The notes under the pieces are model-generated. The model was given only the letters and a program-made list of their open reading frames with translations, did not search any database and was not told the DNA's origin. Shown here one piece after another: positions 1-6,296 of a stretch of DNA of 30,572 bases. Positions within the stretch are counted from its first letter, which is position 1, and each line of letters starts with the position of its first letter. Source of the DNA: an uncultured Lachnospiraceae bacterium (lineage in GTDB: Bacteria; Bacillota; Clostridia; Lachnospirales; Lachnospiraceae); assembly GCA_910577645.1 (NCBI GenBank), contig CAJTOL010000036.1:1-30572 (forward strand), written 5' to 3'. The translations under genes and the position numbers were made by a program.

Positions 1-2
1 AC

Positions 3-530
3 CTGCTGTTTGCAGTGCTGATGTCCACCCTGTTTTTGCCCCAGGTAGTATTAAACGTGCCGCAGTATATCATGTTTAACAAGTTTGGCTGGATCAATCA
101 TCCGCTGTACCTGGCGCTGATTGTGCCCACGATGTTTGCCACGGACACCTATTTTGTATTTATGCTGATCCAGTTCTTGAGGAACATCCCGAGAGAGCTG
201 GAGGAGGCGGCAAAGATAGACGGATGCAACAGCGTAAAGACGCTGTGGTATGTAATCGTGCCTATGTTAAAGCCGTCAATCGTATCCTGTGCATTGTTCC
301 AGTTTATGTGGTCGTCCAATGACTTTATGGGGCCGCTGTTATATGTAAACAGCCCGTCAAGGTATCCGGCGTCCATTTTTGTAAAGATGTCCATGGACGG
401 GGATACGGGATTTGAGTGGAACCGGGTATTGGCGATGTCATTAATCTCCATAATCCCATCCCTGGTGGTGTTCTTCTTAGCCCAGGATTCCTTTATTGAC
501 GGCATTGCGGCCGGCGGCGTAAAGGGCTGA
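3..530 (+). CDS. Sugar ABC transporter permease (MalG/CUT1 type), 5' end outside window
   Basis: This is the C-terminal part of an inner-membrane permease that moves a sugar or oligosaccharide through a binding-protein-dependent ABC importer. The reading frame is already open at base 3, so the gene starts before the window. Hydrophobic membrane segments alternate with a cytoplasmic loop carrying the EAA motif (EEAAKIDGC, about bases 201-227), where the ATPase docks. The C-terminus ends in GGVKG, as is usual for MalG-type subunits. The GH28 hydrolase and LacI regulator just downstream suggest that the substrate is an oligogalacturonide or similar pectin fragment. That is inference from context; the substrate cannot be read from the permease itself. 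Confidence 0.93.
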   Translation: MLFAVLMSTLFLPQVVLNVPQYIMFNKFGWINHPLYLALIVPTMFATDTYFVFMLIQFLRNIPRELEEAAKIDGCNSVKTLWYVIVPMLKPSIVSCALFQFMWSSNDFMGPLLYVNSPSRYPASIFVKMSMDGDTGFEWNRVLAMSLISIIPSLVVFFLAQDSFIDGIAAGGVKG

Positions 531-561
531 CGTTCCTTTCGTTACATTATACATTACTTAG

Positions 562-601
562 CAGGGCTGCTGCGAAAACGGTTGTTTTTGCGGCGGCCCT
601 G
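562..601 (+). terminator. Strong stem-loop between permease and GH28 gene
   Basis: The arms at 562-578 and 585-601 pair over 17 positions if three G-U pairs are allowed, with a 6-base loop. The following bases (TGCTATTCT) are only moderately T-rich. It may be an imperfect terminator or an attenuating/processing hairpin that lowers expression of the downstream gene relative to the transporter. Confidence 0.5.
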
Positions 602-630
602 TGCTATTCTAAAAGATGAGGTTTTTAAGT

Positions 631-2184
631 ATGAAGCTTTCCGTATTTTTTCAGACAGCGCGGTGTGCTGTGATTTTGGTCCGGGACGGTTCTGTGTTTG
701 AGGCAGAGACTCCGTATCAGGTATCTGTAAATGGAAAATTGGCTTTTGAAACCAGACGGACGGTTATAAGCCTTTACCATTTAAAGCCGGATAATGACTA
801 TCAGGTGACGGTAGAAAGGGAGGGGCAGAAGGAAACGGTTTCTTTCCAAACCCACAGAGAGTTTGTTACTTTAAATGTCCGGGAGTTTGGGGCAAAGGGG
901 GATGGGATTCAGGATGACACTGCTTTTTTACAGGCTGCCATCATGGCCTGCCCAGAGGAGAGCCGGGTGCTGATCCCAAAAGGGATTTACCGGATCACCA
1001 GCCTCTTTTTAAAAAGTCATATCCGGGTGGAATTAGAAGAGGGAGCCGCTCTGTCGGCATTTACCGACAGAAATAAATTTCCTGTGTTTCCCGGCATTAT
1101 CCAGAGCTGGGACGAAAAGAGAGAGTATAATCTGGGTACCTGGGAGGGAAATCCTCTGCCTATGTTTTCCGGGATTATTACCGGAGTAGGGGTGGAGGAT
1201 GTGGTAATTTACGGCCAGGGCTGCATAGAAGGCAATGCAGGCCCGGAGCCGGACAACTGGTGGTATGACGCTAAGGTAATGCGGGGGGCTTTCCGGCCAA
1301 GGATGATTTTCTTAAATCAGTGTAAAAACATTACTATCCAGGGAATTACCGTGCAGAACAGTCCAAGCTGGAATATTCATCCCTATTTTTCCCGGGATTT
1401 AAAGTTTATTGATTTGAAAGTATTAAATCCTAAGGATTCTCCCAACACCGACGGACTGGATCCGGAGTCCTGCAAAGATGTGGAGATTCTGGGGGTCTGC
1501 TTCTCTCTGGGGGATGACTGTATTGCCGTCAAATCGGGAAAGATATACATGGGATCTAAGTATAAGACACCCTGTGAAAACATTGCTATTTCCCAGTGCT
1601 GTATGAGAGATGGCCATGGCTCCATTACCATTGGCAGCGAAATGGCCGGAGGGGTAAAAAACCTGACGGTAAAGGACTGCCTGTTCCTCCATACGGATCG
1701 GGGACTTCGGATTAAGACCCGCCGGGGCAGGGGAAAAGATGCGGTTATTGACAATGTGCGCTTTGAAGGGATCCGTATGGATCACGTGATGACGCCTTTT
1801 GTCATCAACAGCTTTTATTACTGCGACCCGGACGGCTTTACCGAGTATGTCCGGAGCAAGGAGGCGCTTCCTGTGGACGGGAGGACACCGGAAATCAAGA
1901 ATCTTACTTTCCGGGATATTGAGGCCGTCAACTGCCATGTGGCAGCGGCTTATCTTTATGGCCTTCCGGAAAAAAAGATCGGCAGGGTGGAGATGGAAAA
2001 CATTCATGTTTCCTACGCAGAGAACCCAAAGAAAGACATCCCCGCCATGCTGGAGGGCATTGAACCTATGGCAAGGCAGGGGATTATTGCGAAAAATATT
2101 ACGGAGCTGATTATCCGGAATGTCCGGATAGATGGGCCGGAGGGGGCTCCTGTTTCCACAGAAGGCGTGGACAGAATGATTTAA
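631..2184 (+). CDS. Glycoside hydrolase family 28 (polygalacturonase / exo-polygalacturonase type)
   Basis: It hydrolyses alpha-1,4 galacturonide bonds in pectin or oligogalacturonides. Counting from an upstream ATG at 616, the GH28 signatures are in order: NTDG (about residues 277-280), GDD (299-301), GHG (333-335) and RIK (365-367). These hold the three catalytic aspartates, the histidine and the substrate-binding Arg/Lys. A roughly 85-residue beta-rich, fibronectin-III-like domain precedes the right-handed beta-helix, as in exo-acting bacterial members. There is no signal peptide, so a cytoplasmic enzyme acting on imported oligomers fits, with the ABC permease next door. I prefer the ATG at 631 because GATGAGG sits 9 bases before it; the ATG at 616 lies inside that ribosome binding site. 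Endo versus exo action is not decided by sequence reading alone. Confidence 0.93.
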   Translation: MKLSVFFQTARCAVILVRDGSVFEAETPYQVSVNGKLAFETRRTVISLYHLKPDNDYQVTVEREGQKETVSFQTHREFVTLNVREFGAKGDGIQDDTAFLQAAIMACPEESRVLIPKGIYRITSLFLKSHIRVELEEGAALSAFTDRNKFPVFPGIIQSWDEKREYNLGTWEGNPLPMFSGIITGVGVEDVVIYGQGCIEGNAGPEPDNWWYDAKVMRGAFRPRMIFLNQCKNITIQGITVQNSPSWNIHPYFSRDLKFIDLKVLNPKDSPNTDGLDPESCKDVEILGVCFSLGDDCIAVKSGKIYMGSKYKTPCENIAISQCCMRDGHGSITIGSEMAGGVKNLTVKDCLFLHTDRGLRIKTRRGRGKDAVIDNVRFEGIRMDHVMTPFVINSFYYCDPDGFTEYVRSKEALPVDGRTPEIKNLTFRDIEAVNCHVAAAYLYGLPEKKIGRVEMENIHVSYAENPKKDIPAMLEGIEPMARQGIIAKNITELIIRNVRIDGPEGAPVSTEGVDRMI

Positions 2185-2220
2185 AGATATGGGGCCAGGC
2201 CCCGCAAGGAGTTAGTTAGC

Positions 2221-3270
2221 ATGGCAGTTACCATAAAGGATGTGGCAAAAGAAGCGGGGGTTTCTTACTCCACGGTTTCCCGGGCATTAAACGGTATCGG
2301 AACAGAAAATAAAGAAAAGCAGAAACGGATTATGGAGATTGCGGAGCGGATGGGATATACCCGCAATGCGGCGGCAGTAAATTTAAAGCTGGCTAAATCC
2401 TATGTTATTGGGCTTTATTTCTCCACCATCAGCCGTATGTCCTCGCCATTTGTTCTTCACGAGGTGCTGACCGGAGTGTACAGCATTGTGGGAAGTCAGT
2501 ATAATGTAGTGGTAAAGGGTATTGATATGCATGAGGCGGGGACCATTAACCCCAGCTATTTTGACGGGATTATCGTACTGTCCCAGACAGATGATGATCT
2601 GCTTTTTATGGAAGAGGTTCTTCAGAAAAAGATTCCCATGGTGGTTATATGCCGTAAGGTGGATGTGGATGCGCCTAATGTGACCACGGATGAGGAGCAG
2701 GCTATGGAGCGGGCCATGGATTATCTTTTGGAAAACGGCCACAGAAATATCGGCGTCATTGAAGGGCAGCCGTCTCTGGATTCTACCCGCCTGCGGCACA
2801 GGGGATGGAGGCAGTCTATGAGAAGGCACGGCCTGGATCCGGACAAGCTTCCGGTGATCTGCGGAAACTACCGTTATGAAAGCGGCTACCAGGCAGCGAA
2901 ACAGCTTCTGAATTATGAGCCTACCGCCCTTTTGTGCTTTAACGACGAGATGGCCTTTGGGGCTAGGGTAGCAGTGACGGAGCGGGGACTTTCCGTTCCG
3001 GAGGATGTGTCCCTGGTAGGCTTTGACAACTGGGATTTGTCCGGTTATTCCAGCATGAAGCTGACTACAGTAGAGAGAAGCATGAGCGAGATCGCCAAGG
3101 AAGGAACCAGGGTGCTGTTAAAACGCCTGGAGGAAGGCGTTCAGGATAACCGGAGGATTTATCTGGAAAACAAGCTGATTATCCGGGAAACCGTAAAGGA
3201 TATTAGAGGAAAAACAATTAAGGAGGAAATACCCAAGGGCATCCCTGATGCCCGGAAAACAGGGCAATAA
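2221..3270 (+). CDS. LacI/GalR family transcriptional regulator
   Basis: A repressor of 349 residues. The N-terminal HTH (residues 4-25: TIKDVAKEAGVSYSTVSRAL) and hinge are typical of LacI, followed by a periplasmic-binding-protein-like effector domain. Within it, GFDNWD and the following S-x-KLTTVERS segment match the C-terminal part of the family. AAGGAG lies 8-9 bases before the ATG. It follows the GH28 gene after 36 bases and probably controls the transporter/GH28 operon in response to a uronide or oligogalacturonide (inference). Its last codons run into a 49-bp sequence that is duplicated immediately downstream, so the C-terminal residues (EEIPKGIPDARKTGQ) are encoded by the first copy and may be non-conserved. 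Confidence 0.95.
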   Translation: MAVTIKDVAKEAGVSYSTVSRALNGIGTENKEKQKRIMEIAERMGYTRNAAAVNLKLAKSYVIGLYFSTISRMSSPFVLHEVLTGVYSIVGSQYNVVVKGIDMHEAGTINPSYFDGIIVLSQTDDDLLFMEEVLQKKIPMVVICRKVDVDAPNVTTDEEQAMERAMDYLLENGHRNIGVIEGQPSLDSTRLRHRGWRQSMRRHGLDPDKLPVICGNYRYESGYQAAKQLLNYEPTALLCFNDEMAFGARVAVTERGLSVPEDVSLVGFDNWDLSGYSSMKLTTVERSMSEIAKEGTRVLLKRLEEGVQDNRRIYLENKLIIRETVKDIRGKTIKEEIPKGIPDARKTGQ

Positions 3271-3317
3271 GGAGGAAATACCCAAGGGCATCCCTGATGC
3301 CCGGAAAACAGGGCAAT
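3220..3317 (+). repeat. Perfect 49-bp tandem duplication between lacI and apt
   Basis: Copy 1 is 3220-3268 and copy 2 is 3269-3317, identical base for base; a third partial copy (AAGGAGGAAA) begins at 3318. Each unit holds a ribosome binding site (AAGGAGG) and a 17-base hairpin with 7-bp arms, GGGCATC and GATGCCC (3237-3253 and 3286-3302). The first copy encodes the LacI tail and the third start supplies the apt ribosome binding site. Perfect identity suggests a recent slip or recombination event. Confidence 0.95.
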
Positions 3318-3331
3318 AAGGAGGAAAAACG

Positions 3332-3856
3332 ATGAAGCGATTAGAAGACTATGTAAGAAGTATTCCGGATTTTCCGGAGCCGGGGATTATTTTCCGGGAT
3401 GTTACCACCATTCTTCAGGATGCGGACGGCTTAGAGCTGGCAATTAACCAGTTAAGAGACAGCCTTCAGGATCTGGACTTTGATGTGGTAGTGGGGCCGG
3501 AGTCCAGAGGATTTATCTTTGGAGTGCCGATTGCCTACCTGCTTCACAAAGGCTTTGTTCCGGTCCGCAAGAAAGGAAAACTTCCCTGTGAAACGGTTTC
3601 CATGGAGTATGATCTGGAGTATGGAAGCGCCGTTATTGAGATGCATAAGGATTCCATTAAGCCGGGGCAGAAGGTGGTAATTATCGACGATCTCATCGCC
3701 ACCGGAGGAACCACTGAGGCGATTATAAAGCTGATTGAGAGCCTGGGCGGTGAAGTGGTAAAAATCTGCTTCGTTATGGAACTGGCCGGATTAAATGGGC
3801 GGGAGAAGCTGTCCGGATATGAAGTGTACTCTGCCATTACTTATGAGGGACATTAA
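3332..3856 (+). CDS. apt: Adenine phosphoribosyltransferase
   Basis: It converts adenine plus PRPP to AMP in purine salvage, in the cytoplasm. The protein has 174 residues, the usual length for the family. It begins with the characteristic segment around IPDFPEPGIIFRDVTT. The PRPP-binding motif VVIIDDLIATGG lies at residues 115-126, and the flexible-loop segment (KLPCETVSMEYDLEYG) is present. AAGGAGG lies close upstream, within the edge of the 49-bp repeat. In many Firmicutes apt directly precedes relA; here the pair is split by about 2.4 kb of extra DNA (3900-6200). Confidence 0.98.
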   Translation: MKRLEDYVRSIPDFPEPGIIFRDVTTILQDADGLELAINQLRDSLQDLDFDVVVGPESRGFIFGVPIAYLLHKGFVPVRKKGKLPCETVSMEYDLEYGSAVIEMHKDSIKPGQKVVIIDDLIATGGTTEAIIKLIESLGGEVVKICFVMELAGLNGREKLSGYEVYSAITYEGH

Positions 3857-3871
3857 TGGAATGAGAGAATG

Positions 3872-3898
3872 AGCGGTTGGAAACATCCGCTTATTTTT
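3872..3898 (+). terminator. Probable terminator after apt
   Basis: The arms AGCGG (3872-3876) and CCGCT (3887-3891) enclose a 10-base loop with some extra pairing, followed by TATTTTTG. It is a short but plausible intrinsic terminator 15 bases after the apt stop. Confidence 0.55.
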
Positions 3899-3920
3899 GT
3901 ATGAATTTTTATAAAAACAG

Positions 3921-3962
3921 GGTAAGATAATAGGTAAGAAAATGGGTAAGATGAAGGTGAGA
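3921..3962 (+). repeat. 12-bp tandem repeat (GGTAAGAxxAxx), three copies plus a decayed fourth
   Basis: GGTAAGA recurs at 3921, 3933 and 3945, exactly 12 bases apart. A diverged fourth copy (GTGAGAA) starts in phase at 3957. The array runs into the ribosome binding region of the Fic-like fragment at 3967. The function is unknown. Confidence 0.8.
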
Positions 3963-3966
3963 AATT

Positions 3967-4080
3967 ATGACAAGCTATATTCCGCCATATGAGATTACAG
4001 ATAAAATTCTATCTTTGGTAGCTCTGGAGATGAGCAACATAAAAGGGAGCCACAGAGTGACTCCCCCAGTGCAGTCCTAA
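3967..4080 (+). pseudogene. Truncated N-terminus of a Fic family protein
   Basis: The short frame starts TSYIPPYEITDKILSLVALE, which I recognise as the conserved N-terminus of Fic/DOC-type (AMPylase family) proteins (YxPPYxITxxILxLV). After about 25 codons the similarity stops and the frame closes at 4078-4080. The Fic core motif HPFxxGNGR is nowhere nearby. GAAGGTGAG lies upstream of the ATG. The break falls where the hairpin of the neighbouring minus-strand Abi gene begins (about 4041), so the Abi segment probably replaced or interrupted this gene. I am fairly sure of the family; the fragment is too short to say more. Confidence 0.7.
4041..4065 (-). terminator. Intrinsic terminator of the Abi-like gene
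   Basis: Read on the minus strand, GGGAGTCAC and GTGGCTCCC pair (9 positions, one mismatch) around a 3-base loop (plus coordinates 4045-4065), then TTTT (4041-4044). It lies about 95 bases past the stop of the minus-strand gene. Confidence 0.75.
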
Positions 4081-4159
4081 AACATACACCTCTTTCAATA
4101 ACTATAATATACAATATAAACCGAAAAAATGCAAGGTAAATTTTGGTTTGTCAAAGCGT

Positions 4160-5134
4160 TTATGTATTGAGGTAGGTTTCCAAAGAGGCTATCTTTTGGG
4201 TGACATTTTGCTGTATAATTTGTGTGTAAATTGCAGATGCAACACTGTTTTGTAGAAGCTGGTTTTGACTTTTGTAGGCATGAACCAGTTGCTTCGCTCT
4301 TGAGGAACTAAAATCAACACGTTTCAGCAAACAACATACGATGATTATATAGTCAATCAGCGAATATAAGGTGATATTTTGTATGCTGGTTTCTTTTTCA
4401 ATCCACTTTTTAAGTACGGGGCTGATTTTCCTGTCTTTGAATCTGGTATCAAAAATTATATTATTATGGGCAACGGAATTGCGGAGTGATTTTATGGTAT
4501 ACAGCATGCTGCTGAGCAGAGTTCTGTTTGTATCAATGGAAATATCAAACATGCTTAATTGCGTCATGATGTGTTCTCTCACGGATTCGTTTAAACATTC
4601 AAAAAAGCTTGCAAGGTCACTTAGATATAATATTTCGAAAACAACCCATAAAGGGGCATCTTCTCCACGGTTATAAAAATGACGAACCATCTGGTTATCA
4701 CTGCCTTCTTCATCATGGTAACGCGTGGACAACTTTGAATATACAGAGTTTCGCAGTCTAAGCCGTTTGGATTGTAATTTTGTATTTGTAGTGTTGTCGC
4801 ACATACGTTCTTTATAGACATGTTCAAATGTACCAAGTTTTAAACCATTTGCAGACTCATTGCAGACAATATTTTTTATGGCGGTTTCGATAAACATCAA
4901 GTCAGAATATAATGCGGCTTTTAAATTGTTGTCATATTCAATTACAGCAACTATTTCACTGAAATCTGTATATGGGATTTGATTGTGTCTGTTTTTTATG
5001 AAACGATAGCCTTTATATCCATGATAGTAACCATAACTGATTAATTGTTGTTTTTGGTAACTGCCACTGATTTGAATGTTGCAATCATTCCTTAAATGCC
5101 GCATTAAACCGTTTATTGTCTGTGGAACACTCAT
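4160..5134 (-). CDS. Abi_2 / AbiD-AbiF-like abortive infection protein with HEPN RNase motif
   Basis: A protein of 324 residues resembling the Abi_2 family (AbiD/AbiF), phage-defence proteins thought to act as HEPN-type ribonucleases. Family features visible are the N-terminal segment with a YGYYHGYKGYRF motif, the middle APLWVVFEILYLSDL block, and RNSVAH at residues 218-223, which is the Rx4H catalytic motif of HEPN nucleases. I chose the ATG at 5134 because AAGAAGG lies 7 bases before it and the promoter at 5167-5195 would start transcription downstream of the longer alternative start at 5194. Base composition is clearly lower in GC than apt and relA. It has its own promoter and terminator and faces against the surrounding genes, which together suggest transfer as a self-contained defence cassette. 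No antitoxin-like partner is visible. Confidence 0.85.
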   Translation of the reverse strand: MSVPQTINGLMRHLRNDCNIQISGSYQKQQLISYGYYHGYKGYRFIKNRHNQIPYTDFSEIVAVIEYDNNLKAALYSDLMFIETAIKNIVCNESANGLKLGTFEHVYKERMCDNTTNTKLQSKRLRLRNSVYSKLSTRYHDEEGSDNQMVRHFYNRGEDAPLWVVFEILYLSDLASFFECLNESVREHIMTQLSMFDISIDTNRTLLSSMLYTIKSLRNSVAHNNIIFDTRFKDRKISPVLKKWIEKETSIQNITLYSLIDYIIIVCCLLKRVDFSSSRAKQLVHAYKSQNQLLQNSVASAIYTQIIQQNVTQKIASLETYLNT

Positions 5135-5166
5135 TTTAGAACCTTCTTTCTGTATACATAAAGAAA

Positions 5167-5195
5167 GTATAACAGCAAATAGAAAGAGGCGCAAT
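5167..5195 (-). promoter_or_regulatory. Promoter of the Abi-like gene
   Basis: On the minus strand: TTGCGC (5190-5195), a 17-base spacer, then TATACT (5167-5172). This lies 33 bases upstream of the chosen start codon. Confidence 0.65.
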
Positions 5196-5320
5196 AAAAA
5201 GTTATTTGTATAGATTGGAATTTCAAAATATGTGAAGAAGCATCCGGCATTGGACAGGGGACTGATACAAATGACGATTCCGGATACGCCAAAAAGTAAA
5301 AATCAGAGGTACATAAGAAG

Positions 5321-6154
5321 ATGAAAGTCACTACACTAATCGAAAACCACACTTCCCGCCGGGATTTAAAAGCAGAGCACGGCCTTTCCTTTCTCATAGA
5401 GGACGGGAGAGAAAAAATTTTATTTGACACCGGAAACAGCGGAGCAGTTTGGGAGAATGGAAGGAAGCTGGGAATAAGGCCGGAGGACATTACTGCTACG
5501 GTTTTAAGCCACAGCCACTATGATCATGCCGGGGGCTTGGCGGAAGGTGTAAAGAGAGGGCTGTCCGGCCGGCTGATTGTGGGAGAAAGCTTTTTTGAAG
5601 AAAAATACCGGATTCAGGAGGAAGCCGCATATACTTATACGTATTTAGGCTGCGGATTCGCTGAGGATTGGGCAGAAGAAAAATTTTCTGAGACAGCCGT
5701 GTGCCGGGAACTTTTACAGGTTAGCCGCCGCTGCTGGGCAGTAGGAAGGTTTAAAAGACAGAATTTATGGGAAGAAATCTCTAAAAGGTTTGTAAAGGAA
5801 AAAGACGGGGTGATGACCTTTGACTCCTTCGAAGACGAAATCTGCCTGGTGCTCCTTCTGCCGGGCAAAGAGGCAGTGGGAGTGATCTGCGGGTGCAGCC
5901 ATCCGGGAATTATTAATATGCTGGAGACTGTCCGGGAACGTTTTCCGGGAAAAGAGCTGGAATTTGTGGCGGGCGGTATCCATTTAAAAGACCGGGATGG
6001 GGCATATCGGGAGAAAACTTTAATGAGTTTGAAGAATATGGGGGTAAGGAATCTGTTTTTAAACCACTGTTCCGGGGAAGACTTATGTTGGGGAACAGGG
6101 AAAACCGTTTTGTCTCCGGGGAGCGGGGATTGTTTGTTTATCGCAGACAAATAG
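5321..6154 (+). CDS. Metallo-beta-lactamase fold hydrolase (COG1237-like)
   Basis: A cytoplasmic metal-dependent hydrolase of 277 residues. The metal site HSHYDH is at residues 64-69, with further candidate ligands H194 (GCSHPG), H221 (GGIHL) and H249 (LNHC). This layout, with the late LNHCSGE segment, is that of the group related to the dihydropterin-ribofuranosylaminobenzene-phosphate synthase-like hydrolases. Substrates in bacteria are mostly unknown, so I give no specific reaction. The start at 5321 fits the family N-terminus (MKVTTLIEN); the ribosome binding site is weak (CAGAGG, about 13 bases upstream). It sits between the Abi cassette and relA and has GC similar to the chromosome, so it may be an older resident. 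Confidence 0.85.
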   Translation: MKVTTLIENHTSRRDLKAEHGLSFLIEDGREKILFDTGNSGAVWENGRKLGIRPEDITATVLSHSHYDHAGGLAEGVKRGLSGRLIVGESFFEEKYRIQEEAAYTYTYLGCGFAEDWAEEKFSETAVCRELLQVSRRCWAVGRFKRQNLWEEISKRFVKEKDGVMTFDSFEDEICLVLLLPGKEAVGVICGCSHPGIINMLETVRERFPGKELEFVAGGIHLKDRDGAYREKTLMSLKNMGVRNLFLNHCSGEDLCWGTGKTVLSPGSGDCLFIADK

Positions 6155-6218
6155 ACGCGGATGCCTGAACTGTTTATCGGGAAAAATGTCAGAAAAGCTG
6201 GGATACCGTTGAATTTGC

Positions 6219-6247
6219 TTGCATTTTAATCTGAAAAAAATTATAAT
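6219..6247 (+). promoter_or_regulatory. Promoter upstream of relA
   Basis: TTGCAT (6219-6224), an exact 17-base spacer, and TATAAT (6242-6247), located 50 bases before the relA start. It implies relA has its own promoter separate from apt. Confidence 0.65.
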
Positions 6248-6296
6248 GAATACTATGAAAATTTGGAAGACAATGGAAAGGAGCGGGTGAGAAGCC

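Noticed and set aside
3220..3317. CRISPR-like repeat
   Set aside because: Only two directly abutting copies with no spacers; it is a simple tandem duplication.
4371..5490. Open frames antisense to or overlapping the Abi-like gene and the MBL gene (for example 4371-4676 plus, 5131-5490 minus)
   Set aside because: They lack ribosome binding sites and family resemblance and shadow well-supported genes.
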